From an uncultured Erysipelotrichaceae bacterium (GTDB lineage Bacteria > Bacillota_I > Bacilli_A > Erysipelotrichales > Coprobacillaceae), in NCBI GenBank assembly GCA_900317015.1, contig ONFH01000008.1, forward strand, positions 1 through 16,119: a stretch of DNA of 16,119 nucleotides, read 5' to 3'. Under the pieces are notes generated by a model that was given only the letters and a program-made list of their open reading frames with translations, was not told the origin of the DNA and searched no databases. Shown here piece after piece: positions 1 to 6,811 of this stretch. Every line of letters starts with the position of its first letter. Positions within the stretch are counted from its first letter, which is position 1. A program made the translations under genes and the position numbers.

Positions 1-143
1 CGCGGACTTCAGCACATCTGTCTTTCTGCCGGAGCAGCTAACCTGACGGTCAAGCATCCCGCTGGACACATTATCGGCCGTCTTTGCGCTTTCGCACGGG
101 AAACGCAGTCAGGTTCCCCTTGGTTCTGAGCATCTCTAGAACC
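1..143 (-). ncRNA. Candidate omega-RNA / right-end structured region downstream of tnpB
   Basis: In known TnpB systems the guide RNA (omega-RNA) overlaps the 3' end of tnpB and the right end of the element, on the same strand. Here the 135 bases after the tnpB stop have no supported gene but are rich in complementary segments: an 8-bp pair at 40-47 and 108-115 (AACCTGAC / GTCAGGTT), an inner stem at 85-88 with 93-96 (TGCG / CGCA), and a 6-bp stem at 122-127 with 138-143 (GGTTCT / AGAACC) overlapping the end of tnpB. The assignment rests on position and pairing only. The guide-adjacent end lies outside the window. Confidence 0.35.
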
Positions 144-1758
144 TTATTCCGCTGTTCAGCACCCGAATCTTATTCTCTGTAATCCAGCTGATCAGAGCAC
201 GCTCCTTTGCGTACTTGTCGCTGAATCCATTCATGCATTTTGATTTATCAATTGTCATATCTGCAGTGTCAATACTGTAGAGCAGATATGAAGAATACCA
301 GTCTCTCTGAACAACTGTTCCGTCCGAAAGACTGTACATGCGCTGCGACAGCTCTTTTTTAATATAGCTGTCCGATGTATGATCGTACTGGCTTGCACGA
401 TAGCTGTTAGGAACTTCTATATAGCAGGCAAATTTCTGCTCGGCCTGTGCCTGAAAGTAGCCGGGACATCGGTTCCTGACTGATTTTCCAAACCGCTTCT
501 TTCTGGCGCATCTGCCGTTTTTGTCAGTGCCGTCCTTGGTAGAGCGCTTCTGAAGCTTCTTCACATTCTTCGGCTCTGTTACAAAGACGTCGCCGAGGCT
601 TCTCAGATAATTTACCTCCTCGTTAATGGCAAGGTGCCGGTTAACTGCATTGATGCGGCAGAGCTCAGCATGCCTTGCTTTCAGCTTCATGTACCTGTGA
701 GAAAACTTCCATTTCTTAGGTCCTTTCCTTATTGTGCCGTCAGCGTTGTAGTTATCAGGATTCGTGGCTCTTTTTGATCTGTCCATGGCGCGAAGGAGCA
801 GACGCTCTTTTCTTTCGCTTTCTGAGACGGAAGAGCCTCTTTCAGCAAGATTCTTAAGCCCGACTTCAGTATCAGATGTATAGGCAATTGTCTGGGTACC
901 GATATCACAGCCAACAACGCCGTGACCGAGATTATGTCTTCTGCCGCCGTATCTGTTGTATTTCGTAACGGGTCTGCCCTCAATTGTGATATGGACGAAG
1001 ATTCTCATCTTTCCTCTGATGACAGAGCATGACAGAGAAGCGTAGCACGGTCTGTATGTGCTGATGAGCTCGCCTGTGGCATTCATTGCGCTGACTGCGG
1101 CTCTGTCTTTTGCCTCGGAATCATTCATATACGAAAGAACGGCACTGACCTCTTCGCTTTCAAACCTGTCCCTTACTAAAACGCCAAACGTCATTCCCTG
1201 AAACGAAAATGTCAGAGAGTTATCCGCAGCTTTTACGATGATGCCTCTGTTAATCTGTTTTGCCCTGATGCATGGCAGATCTCCACGCTTTGAAAAGTGA
1301 ATATCTCTTCCGCCTGAATACAGGCATTTTTCAACGCCACGCCATACGTCCTCGGCTTTTGTAAGACCGAATACCGCATCGATGCCGTATTTGTCGTTTA
1401 GAGGCTCCATTGCTTTCCTGCAGAAATCAAACGTGACATTGTATGCCTGCTGAAGCTTCTTCAGCTTTGCAGCGGCCGCCTTGAGGCCTCCCTCATCTTC
1501 AGCGGCCTTGCATCTTGCATATTCCCTGATGAGATATCTGTATTTTTTTGTGCGGTTCAGCTGCTCAAGATTGTTTTTCATGATGCCGACAAGCTCATTG
1601 CCGGCTTTGCGCTCCAGATCAGCATAGTGAAAAATTCTGCATTTGTCCTGGTAGGGGATATCAGCCTCAAGGACAAGAACATGTCTGGATGAATTTTTAT
1701 GGTACTGGCGAAGCTGCTTCTGGTAATCACTCAGCTCACATTTCTTTCTTCTGCTCAT
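136..1758 (-). CDS. tnpB: TnpB-like RuvC nuclease of an IS200/IS605 element, zinc-ribbon cysteines absent
   Basis: The 540-residue protein has the split RuvC core of TnpB. RuvC-I is GCDIG with Asp285, RuvC-II is FVTEPKN with Glu395, and RuvC-III is QRDWYSS with Asp486, so all three acidic catalytic residues are present. TnpB proteins are RNA-guided DNA nucleases that cut at the donor site and help the element persist. Between RuvC-II and RuvC-III, where typical TnpB has two CxxC pairs, residues 455-484 read ASQYDH followed by KKELSQR and LSDGTVVQRD. The alignment anchors remain but every zinc-binding Cys is gone. It is longer than the usual roughly 400 residues because of an enlarged N-terminal half. 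The ATG at 1758 follows a GAGGAG-type Shine-Dalgarno and overlaps the end of tnpA by 23 bases, suggesting coupled translation. Confidence 0.9.
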   Translation of the reverse strand: MSRRKKCELSDYQKQLRQYHKNSSRHVLVLEADIPYQDKCRIFHYADLERKAGNELVGIMKNNLEQLNRTKKYRYLIREYARCKAAEDEGGLKAAAAKLKKLQQAYNVTFDFCRKAMEPLNDKYGIDAVFGLTKAEDVWRGVEKCLYSGGRDIHFSKRGDLPCIRAKQINRGIIVKAADNSLTFSFQGMTFGVLVRDRFESEEVSAVLSYMNDSEAKDRAAVSAMNATGELISTYRPCYASLSCSVIRGKMRIFVHITIEGRPVTKYNRYGGRRHNLGHGVVGCDIGTQTIAYTSDTEVGLKNLAERGSSVSESERKERLLLRAMDRSKRATNPDNYNADGTIRKGPKKWKFSHRYMKLKARHAELCRINAVNRHLAINEEVNYLRSLGDVFVTEPKNVKKLQKRSTKDGTDKNGRCARKKRFGKSVRNRCPGYFQAQAEQKFACYIEVPNSYRASQYDHTSDSYIKKELSQRMYSLSDGTVVQRDWYSSYLLYSIDTADMTIDKSKCMNGFSDKYAKERALISWITENKIRVLNSGIRF

Positions 1759-2131
1759 GGCTCTTCTGCTCCTCTATGTATTTTCGAACCGTCGTCTCGC
1801 TTATATGACCGACGGTTGATATAAAGTATCCGTCAGACCACAGCTTCCCGCATCTCGCATAAAACCGCTTCAGCTCGGGAAAGGCTCTGAACATTTCAAC
1901 TGCACTTAATGATTTGAGAGTTCTGACTATGTCGCATGGTGCTACAGTCTGGGGACAGTCCACAAAAATATGAATGTGGTCAGGCATGACTTCCAGCGCC
2001 TTAATACTGTAGCTGTATCTGCTGCAGATGTCAGCAAGTATTTCCTTGAGTCTGTCTCCGGCTTCATCGCCGAGCACTGAATATCTGAATTTTGGACACC
2101 ATATAATATGATACTGATCACTGTTCTTCAT
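1736..2131 (-). CDS. tnpA: IS200/IS605 Y1 (HUH) transposase TnpA
   Basis: The protein is a small single-strand transposase that cuts and joins the element ends through a covalent tyrosine-DNA link. Starting at the ATG at 2131 it has 131 residues, normal for the family. It shows the IIWCPKFR start motif (residues 9-16), the HUH metal-binding motif DHIHIFV (His52 and His54), and the C-terminal KYIEEQ helix with the catalytic Tyr118. An in-frame TTG at 2143 would add four residues, but the ATG puts the family motif at its usual distance from the N-terminus. The start overlaps the upstream ribbon-helix-helix ORF by 14 bases and the end overlaps tnpB by 23 bases. The gene appears intact and could be active. 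Confidence 0.95.
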   Translation of the reverse strand: MKNSDQYHIIWCPKFRYSVLGDEAGDRLKEILADICSRYSYSIKALEVMPDHIHIFVDCPQTVAPCDIVRTLKSLSAVEMFRAFPELKRFYARCGKLWSDGYFISTVGHISETTVRKYIEEQKSHEQKKEM

Positions 2132-2297
2132 CGGGATCACCAAGCTGGTACTTTTCCTGGATGCCTCTGCGCATCAGCTCAAGAAAAGTTACCCTTTTTC
2201 CTTCCTCAACCGAATAGATGCGAGCAATGTTTTCAAGCTCGTCCTTCCATTCTCCGGGAATTGAGATATTGACCTGAACTTTTTTAGATTTAGACAT
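2118..2297 (-). CDS. Small ribbon-helix-helix-like protein encoded within the IS element
   Basis: An ORF of 59 codons starts at ATG 2297 and ends at TGA 2118, overlapping the tnpA start by 14 bases. The N-terminal KKVQVNISIP reads as a basic beta strand. It is followed by a helix around EWKDELENIARIYS and a second helix around VTFLELMRRGIQEKY. This is the strand-helix-helix order of CopG/Arc DNA-binding proteins. Its place first in the overlapping array, its leftward direction and its GC-richer composition tie it to the element. By inference it could repress the IS promoter or act as a transposition accessory factor. The fold is judged from pattern alone. Its Shine-Dalgarno is weak (GAAGA). 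Confidence 0.72.
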   Translation of the reverse strand: MSKSKKVQVNISIPGEWKDELENIARIYSVEEGKRVTFLELMRRGIQEKYQLGDPDEEQ

Positions 2298-2318
2298 AGC
2301 ATGTCTTCTTTAATCTAT

Positions 2319-2349
2319 ATTATATATCTTTCTATGCGTTTTTCTACAA
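2319..2349 (-). promoter_or_regulatory. Likely promoter of the IS operon
   Basis: On the minus strand a TTGTAG -35-like hexamer (2349-2344) is followed after 17 bases by TATATA, which overlaps a consensus TATAAT (2324-2319) at 19-base spacing. It sits between the left-end hairpin and the ATG of the ribbon-helix-helix ORF, giving a leader of roughly 15-20 bases. Confidence 0.45.
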
Positions 2350-2358
2350 AAACACAGT

Positions 2359-2402
2359 AAAAAAGCGGCGAAAACCCCACGGCAAGCCGTGGGGTTTTCG
2401 CC
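2359..2402 (-). terminator. Left-end hairpin of the IS, also an intrinsic terminator
   Basis: The arms GGCGAAAACCCCACGGC (2367-2383) and their exact complement (2386-2402) form a 17-bp stem around two bases. On the minus strand the stem is followed by GC and six Ts (2364-2359). IS200/IS605 elements carry subterminal palindromes that TnpA recognises. In this position the hairpin and T-run would also stop transcription entering tnpA from the host promoter to the right. Confidence 0.8.
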
Positions 2403-2403
2403 A

Positions 2404-2422
2404 CTAATTTATAACGCTTCAT
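2404..2422 (-). pseudogene. 5' remnant of a host gene interrupted by the IS
   Basis: On the minus strand an ATG at 2422 has a strong Shine-Dalgarno (AAGGAG, 2435-2430) seven bases upstream. It opens the frame MKRYK before running into the left-end hairpin of the IS. Read through, the frame continues into element sequence and stops at about 2316, so it cannot make the original protein. The start region is AT-rich like the host, and the signals look native. The rest of the gene should lie beyond the right end of the IS, left of position 1. Too little is left to identify the product. The exact junction is uncertain by roughly ten bases. Confidence 0.55.
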
Positions 2423-2429
2423 AATAAAT

Positions 2430-2491
2430 CTCCTTCTCATCTTTCATAAAACCCTATTTCTATTGTAATGGAATTTTCCTTAGGTTGTCAT
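2430..2491 (-). promoter_or_regulatory. Promoter and Shine-Dalgarno of the interrupted gene
   Basis: On the minus strand ATGACA (2491-2486) is followed after 18 bases by TACAAT (2467-2462), then by AAGGAG (2435-2430) before the ATG at 2422. The -35 overlaps a sequence that resembles one arm of the TGTCATTTTTAG repeat found at three other promoters in this window. Confidence 0.5.
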
Positions 2492-2526
2492 TCTTTTTAG
2501 ACCATTCATAGAAGTTGACTGATATG

Positions 2527-2562
2527 AAAAAAAGACATAAGCCAACGCAAAACTCATGTCTT
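2527..2562 (-). terminator. Intrinsic terminator of the lipoprotein gene
   Basis: On the minus strand AAGACATGAG pairs with CTTATGTCTT (ten pairs, one G-T) around an 11-base loop and is followed by a run of seven Ts (2533-2527). It lies 38 bases after the lipoprotein stop. Confidence 0.75.
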
Positions 2563-2599
2563 ATAAGGGGATCTATTTTCATACATTCAATGATTCACA

Positions 2600-2986
2600 C
2601 TAGCCAAGTTTTTCTAAAATCTCTTTGCACTTCTTGTAATTCGTATAGCTTTCACTGATGCGATACACATAACCATTATGAACAACGGCATTGCTGCCAA
2701 TGACATCACCAACTTTAGAATCACCAACATTCTCTGTTGTTAAATTCGTTCCATCACTTAACTTTCCAACGATCAGTTCATGTCCATCTTCATCTTCTAA
2801 TAAATACGCATCATCTAATTCATCGACTCCTAGCAGTGATGTATTGATGGAGATCTTCTTTGTCGTGACATTAGCTTCTGATTTTAACTTCTCCTGTAAG
2901 TTATCCATTGTGACATGATCAAATGCACATCCCATAAATAAGATCATGCTTAAAGCCATTAATAATACATTTCTTAATTTCTTCAT
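2600..2986 (-). CDS. Small secreted lipoprotein of unknown function
   Basis: The 128-residue protein starts MKKLRN, followed by a hydrophobic stretch (residues 7-19) ending in LFMGC. Cys20 is the likely lipidated residue after signal peptidase II cleavage; Phe at -3 is not the preferred residue, but Gly at -1 fits. The mature part of about 109 residues is acidic, with ELDDAYLLEDEDGHELIVGKL near its middle and a Lys-rich C-terminal helix. It contains no catalytic motif I recognise. It has a strong GGAGGAG Shine-Dalgarno, its own terminator, and a promoter with the same twin repeats as A1 and A2, so it is probably co-regulated with the zinc-ribbon modules. It should sit on the outer face of the membrane, like the extracellular parts of A and B. 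Confidence 0.85.
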   Translation of the reverse strand: MKKLRNVLLMALSMILFMGCAFDHVTMDNLQEKLKSEANVTTKKISINTSLLGVDELDDAYLLEDEDGHELIVGKLSDGTNLTTENVGDSKVGDVIGSNAVVHNGYVYRISESYTNYKKCKEILEKLG

Positions 2987-3007
2987 TTTTCCTCTCCTCC
3001 TGCTTCT

Positions 3008-3073
3008 ACTATACAGCTATTTAGAACTTTTGAAGAAACATGTCATTTTTAGCATTCATTTTGTCATTATTAT
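3008..3073 (-). promoter_or_regulatory. Promoter of the lipoprotein gene with twin LytTR-like repeats
   Basis: The plus strand reads TGTCATTTTTAG at 3041-3052 and TGTCATTATTAT at 3062-3073, starts 21 bases apart. On the minus strand the proximal repeat ends 27 bases before a TATAGT -10 box (3013-3008). No good -35 is present, as expected for an activator-dependent promoter. The spacer contains CATTCATT, as at A2. Confidence 0.7.
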
Positions 3074-3093
3074 CATTCTTTATGGATAGGGAG

Positions 3094-3126
3094 AAAAAAG
3101 GCATGAACTTTACTCAAGTTCATGCC
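3094..3126 (-). terminator. Intrinsic terminator of the A1-B1 operon
   Basis: GGCATGAACTT (3100-3110) and AAGTTCATGCC (3116-3126) form a perfect 11-bp stem with a five-base loop. On the minus strand it is followed by six Ts (3099-3094). It starts 13 bases after the B1 stop. Confidence 0.9.
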
Positions 3127-3138
3127 ATCAATAAGGTC

Positions 3139-4977
3139 TTATTGACCATATTCAAGATCACTAAAGTACTGATTAGAGCCATTAGGATCTGACTGGATGT
3201 AACCAGAACGTCCATTATAAACGATCTTATAAGCATTATAATCATCCATGATTCTCATACTTTCCACTGTTACTTTAACACCAGCAGGAATGATGATTCC
3301 TGTTTTATGACAGGCGGCCGTCTTATAAGTCTTGAATGCACGAGCTGTTTTTAAAACTAATTTGGTATCATCTAGGCTATTCATTCCATTCTGGTAGATC
3401 TGATGGTCTTTAGAGGCTAATGTCGCTTTCCCTTTCGAAAGGTCATACACTGAAGTCATATCAAAGGAAGATGCAACACTTGAGCTCACTCTCTCAATAA
3501 TCGTTAATTGATTTCCCGTGACAAAGAAGTCCGAATATTCAATATAGTCACCAGTATCATCATATTGGTCTTCACTTCGGGTATCTAACTTCACGAGTCG
3601 ACCATCTTTGTAAGCTGATAAGACCCATGTCCCATGTTCATCCATACCTTCCGTATGTGTTAAGACGAACATCGAACCATTCTGTGCTCTTATAAGACTT
3701 AAGTATCCATCCATATATTCACTACAGTTGATTTTATAAACATTCCCATTCACAGTCACATGATAATAGCCTTCATAAGATTCATCATATTCCCCTTTGG
3801 ACATATAAGACAACTTGATGGAATCTTTCTTTCCATCTCCATCAAGGTCATACGAAGAGACAGTTTTATTCACATTATAGGTTTCAGCAAGCACACTTGT
3901 GACTTTTGATTTCGTTGTTTCATGATATTGTTTTGTGATCGTACTTAGTGGTGATGTTGGTAATGTGACTTCCTTTTCACCTGATTTCTTCAGATAATCA
4001 CTTGGATCTGTGACATTTGATTTGATCGTCTTTAACTGATCATCTTCAACACTATAAACAGTCCCTTTCTTCTTTTGATCTTTGACGATCAAATGATCTT
4101 CATTGGTCAGAGTCGTTCCTTGATAGTTCACCACATCATCAAAGAGATCATATGGGACAGCTGTCTTCTTCTTTTGATTATAGTGATAGATGCCTGTCAC
4201 ATAAGTCTTCTTATTTTTCAAGAAACCTAAAATAAGTTCTTTCTGACCATCATGATTTAAGTCTTTCGTTGTTGCCGTGAGCTTACGGCTGATTCTACGA
4301 CCATTCTCATAACTATGCTGATCAACGACCTCCATAGCCTTATAAGTCTTAGGGTATTGTTTCTTGATGATTGCATCGGAAGCCATTGATACGACCTTAG
4401 CATTTTGATACTCATCCGCAATAGCGGCATAAGCCTTTAATGTATGATTCTTTCCTTTATTCTGATATTGATCATAACCAAAAATCCCTGCGGAACCAAT
4501 GAGCACGGCGATGATCACAATGGTCAGGACTATCTTTTTAGACTTTTTCTTTGTTGGGTATTCATAAGCTTTACGAATTGACTTCTTAAACGCTTTCTCA
4601 TCAATGGGTAAGATCTCATCTTCAACTTCTCTCTCATTGACCTCTAAATGATTCTCTACGATATATTGATAAGCTGCATTATCACTGACACCATCTAATA
4701 ACGTTTCAAATTCACTTATATCATTCAATGAAGGTAACTGTTCTAACAAGTCTTTAAAAGCTGGATCAATTAAGGCTTTTGCCTCTTCCTCAATACCCTT
4801 TGATCTGATTTTCGTATAGATGCGATGCGCCTCCATCTTATAAAGCTGTAGGATGGCTTCTTCATTATGTTCTTTGACTGCATCAAGTAATTTATTGGAT
4901 GGTTCTAATAAAGCTCCACAATGAGGACAATGTCTCGTCATTGATTGGACCTCATTTCCACATTCATAACATTTCAT
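3139..4977 (-). CDS. B1: single-pass zinc-ribbon membrane protein with sigma-2-like and calcium-loop segments
   Basis: The 612-residue protein starts at ATG 4977, preceded by AAAGGG; an in-frame ATG at 5016 would place 13 extra residues before the zinc ribbon and is unlikely. Cys3, Cys6, Cys17 and Cys20 form a zinc ribbon. Residues 33-82 resemble ECF sigma region 2 (AILQLYKMEAHRIYTKI, then AKALIDPAFKDLL). One membrane segment lies at about 149-168. The outer part has Asp-rich calcium-loop motifs at 239-247 (DLNHDGQKE) and 377-385 (DLDGDGKKD), as in FG-GAP/VCBS-type repeats. It ends with an SH3-like segment (about 550-597, ending NGRSGYIQSD). It follows A1 by 59 bases and is probably co-transcribed. 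It is paralogous to B2 but differs at the C-terminus. The domain calls are from pattern only, and the function is unknown. Confidence 0.85.
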   Translation of the reverse strand: MKCYECGNEVQSMTRHCPHCGALLEPSNKLLDAVKEHNEEAILQLYKMEAHRIYTKIRSKGIEEEAKALIDPAFKDLLEQLPSLNDISEFETLLDGVSDNAAYQYIVENHLEVNEREVEDEILPIDEKAFKKSIRKAYEYPTKKKSKKIVLTIVIIAVLIGSAGIFGYDQYQNKGKNHTLKAYAAIADEYQNAKVVSMASDAIIKKQYPKTYKAMEVVDQHSYENGRRISRKLTATTKDLNHDGQKELILGFLKNKKTYVTGIYHYNQKKKTAVPYDLFDDVVNYQGTTLTNEDHLIVKDQKKKGTVYSVEDDQLKTIKSNVTDPSDYLKKSGEKEVTLPTSPLSTITKQYHETTKSKVTSVLAETYNVNKTVSSYDLDGDGKKDSIKLSYMSKGEYDESYEGYYHVTVNGNVYKINCSEYMDGYLSLIRAQNGSMFVLTHTEGMDEHGTWVLSAYKDGRLVKLDTRSEDQYDDTGDYIEYSDFFVTGNQLTIIERVSSSVASSFDMTSVYDLSKGKATLASKDHQIYQNGMNSLDDTKLVLKTARAFKTYKTAACHKTGIIIPAGVKVTVESMRIMDDYNAYKIVYNGRSGYIQSDPNGSNQYFSDLEYGQ

Positions 4978-5014
4978 AAAATTCCCTTTCTCTCTTTTTA
5001 TTCTTGTTAAAGCC

Positions 5015-5038
5015 AAAAGAAGCTTTTTTGCCTCTTTT
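5015..5038 (-). other. Hairpin between A1 and B1, possible attenuator
   Basis: AAAAGAAGC (5015-5023) and GCCTCTTTT (5030-5038) pair over nine positions (one G-T in RNA) around a six-base loop. The stem covers the A1 stop codon. No T-run follows on the minus strand, so it is not a clear terminator. It may lower B1 expression relative to A1 or stabilise the upstream message. Confidence 0.3.
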
Positions 5039-6653
5039 AGCTCATACTTTGCACTTGATCTTCATCGACATCAAACTGACTTGCTAAAGCTTCCTGGAAC
5101 TGATTCGATGAAGTAATATCATCACCAAAACCTGTGTAGCCCCAGTTTGCTTGATCACTGTTATAGCCAGAAGTCAGACCATCGGTATAGACATAAGCAA
5201 AGAAACTGCTCTTTGTTTGACTGCCATCCCAGAAACTTGTTTCTGTCTCTGAAATCTTATAACAAGCAACATAACTATCACTCGTATCGCCAAAGCCTGA
5301 AACACCATCTTTAATAAACCATGAATTGACAAATTTCTTATTTGTATACGTTACATAATCGGTATCTTCATAAGAAGATTCAACTTCTTCATCGGCATCA
5401 CTACGTAGTTCTGTTGAGATTTTTGTAGGGATCTCACTGGCTTTATGAAAACGATGCTCTAAACCAGAAACTTTGATCTTCTTTGTGGTATCTTTTAATT
5501 TCAGTTTGATCTCATTGGCTTGTTCCTTATTGTATTCAGCTTTAACGATGATCGTATCACCATTAGAAATCTCTGAATCTTTACTTAATGAATAGGTAAC
5601 TTGACTACTTAAGAAGCTTTTGATCTTCGCATCATCACCTTTATAGGTGCTCTGATTGCTGGCAATATCAGCGGTTGCTTCACCGCTGATGCCATCATAT
5701 TCTAGTTTGACATTCTTAAGTACGTCCACACTTGTAAAGTTCAAATATTTGTCCCAAACGGTAAAGCCGCCAAAACATAAAGCAAGAATGATCACAACAA
5801 TACCGATTTTCTTCGCTTTTGGCGTATGAATTGCTTTCTTGATATAAGCAAGATCAAGCGTCTTCCCTGAGGTATCTCCTGTCCCTTCCATTGAGATCCA
5901 AGAACCAACAGTCACTTTATTATTAAACTGTAACTTTGATAAAATACTGATGACGAATAAAGCAGCTGTGACAAGCAAAAGAATGATCGTTGTTGATTTA
6001 TAGGTTGATGCTTCCTGCATAATACGAGAAGCAATCGAAATGGCATTTGTGAAACCAGAAGTAAAGAAATATTCAAGACCATTAGACCCTGATGTATACT
6101 TCCCTGCTTCATGAATCGCATCAATGAGATCACGAAAATGATAAAGCTCATAAATACTGATGCCTAATCCTACACTATAGATTAAATGCACTTTTCCCTT
6201 AAAGTTTCTTAAGAAACGATAAATCGATAAAACAAGAATCACTACTGCAAAAATGATCAGTGCATAATAGATTGGTGGTACGATTTGTAATGCCTGCAAT
6301 AGACTTTTAACGTTCTGCGAGCCAGAATTGCTATCGAGAAAAGATTCACCCCAGCTATTAGCCGTCTTGTATAAGCCATAAAGAATTGCCGCAATCACTA
6401 AGACGATCACCGTATAGATCTTCACCAATCGGTTGATGATTTGACTTGTTCCCCACTTTTCAAGCACGCTGATCTCCTGAATCTCTTGAAATCCTGTTGA
6501 CTGATTGATTTGTGTCTGCTTAACCGATTCAGTCTTGTGTGGTGTTGCCACTCTTTTTTCTAGGTCCTCCCCTAAACTGACCTTATGTCCACAATATGGA
6601 CAGAACTTGATCCCTTCTTGAATCTGTTTCCCACAATGTTCACAATATCTCAT
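5037..6653 (-). CDS. A1: five-pass zinc-ribbon membrane protein with extracellular C-terminal domain
   Basis: The 538-residue protein opens with MRYCEHCGKQ and a zinc ribbon (Cys4, Cys7, Cys18, Cys21). A polar linker is followed by membrane segments at about 76-96, 128-148, 155-173, 222-242 and 282-302. With the ribbon in the cytoplasm, five passes put residues 305-538 outside. That domain contains LSKDSEISNGDTIIVKAEY (356-374) and a C-terminal acidic tail. The layout of zinc ribbon, membrane part and outer domain recalls Gram-positive envelope proteins such as TcaA/YvbJ, but that is an analogy, not a family assignment. The ATG follows a GGGAGG Shine-Dalgarno. It is the first gene of an operon with B1 and has its own twin-repeat promoter. 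It is paralogous to A2. Confidence 0.87.
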   Translation of the reverse strand: MRYCEHCGKQIQEGIKFCPYCGHKVSLGEDLEKRVATPHKTESVKQTQINQSTGFQEIQEISVLEKWGTSQIINRLVKIYTVIVLVIAAILYGLYKTANSWGESFLDSNSGSQNVKSLLQALQIVPPIYYALIIFAVVILVLSIYRFLRNFKGKVHLIYSVGLGISIYELYHFRDLIDAIHEAGKYTSGSNGLEYFFTSGFTNAISIASRIMQEASTYKSTTIILLLVTAALFVISILSKLQFNNKVTVGSWISMEGTGDTSGKTLDLAYIKKAIHTPKAKKIGIVVIILALCFGGFTVWDKYLNFTSVDVLKNVKLEYDGISGEATADIASNQSTYKGDDAKIKSFLSSQVTYSLSKDSEISNGDTIIVKAEYNKEQANEIKLKLKDTTKKIKVSGLEHRFHKASEIPTKISTELRSDADEEVESSYEDTDYVTYTNKKFVNSWFIKDGVSGFGDTSDSYVACYKISETETSFWDGSQTKSSFFAYVYTDGLTSGYNSDQANWGYTGFGDDITSSNQFQEALASQFDVDEDQVQSMS

Positions 6654-6680
6654 ATCCTATTTCCTCCCTTGTTCACTTCT

Positions 6681-6747
6681 AGTATAGTGAATGTTTCCCA
6701 TTTTAAATGAAATATGTCATTTTTAGCAATTCGTTTGTCATTTTTAG
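6681..6747 (-). promoter_or_regulatory. Promoter of A1-B1 with twin LytTR-like repeats
   Basis: TGTCATTTTTAG occurs perfectly twice on the plus strand, at 6715-6726 and 6736-6747, starts 21 bases apart. On the minus strand the proximal copy ends 28 bases before a TATACT -10 (6686-6681). The hexamer 17 bases upstream of the -10 (CATTTA) is a poor -35. This is the cleanest of the three copies in the window. Confidence 0.78.
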
Positions 6748-6750
6748 ATC

Positions 6751-6784
6751 AAAAAATGCCATAGAATGAATCATCTTATAGCAT
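6751..6784 (-). terminator. Intrinsic terminator of the A2-B2 unit
   Basis: On the minus strand ATGCTATA pairs with TATGGCAT (eight pairs, one G-T), with a few further inner pairs, followed by six Ts (6756-6751). It lies 27 bases after the B2 stop and immediately upstream of the A1 promoter repeats, separating the two modules into different transcripts. Confidence 0.65.
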
Positions 6785-6811
6785 CTTCTTTCATCATTTT
6801 TATTTCTTTAA

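Larger units (their letters stand above)
1..2410 (-). mobile_element. IS200/IS605-family insertion sequence, right end cut by the window
   Basis: The element carries, in leftward order, a ribbon-helix-helix-like ORF, a Y1 HUH transposase (TnpA) and a TnpB-like RuvC protein, with overlapping reading frames. A 17-bp perfect hairpin at 2367-2402 lies at the expected subterminal position of the left end, upstream of all three genes. Base composition is clearly more GC-rich than the flanking genes, which suggests recent transfer. IS200/IS605 elements transpose as single strands and make no terminal inverted repeats or target duplications, so the edges cannot be fixed from repeats. The left edge lies between the hairpin and about 2414. 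The right edge is at or before position 1. Confidence 0.88.

Noticed and set aside
2132..2143. TTG start four codons upstream for tnpA
   Set aside because: The ATG at 2131 places the IIWCPK motif at the usual distance from the N-terminus, and no better ribosome binding site supports the TTG.
2411..2446. Alternative ORF starting at ATG 2446 (MKDEKEIYYEAL)
   Set aside because: It stops after 12 codons and would have a very short leader from the TACAAT promoter. The ATG at 2422 with AAGGAG is the better start.
4978..5016. Upstream ATG start for B1
   Set aside because: The ATG at 4977 has its own AAAGGG site and starts with the zinc ribbon at residue 3, exactly as in B2.
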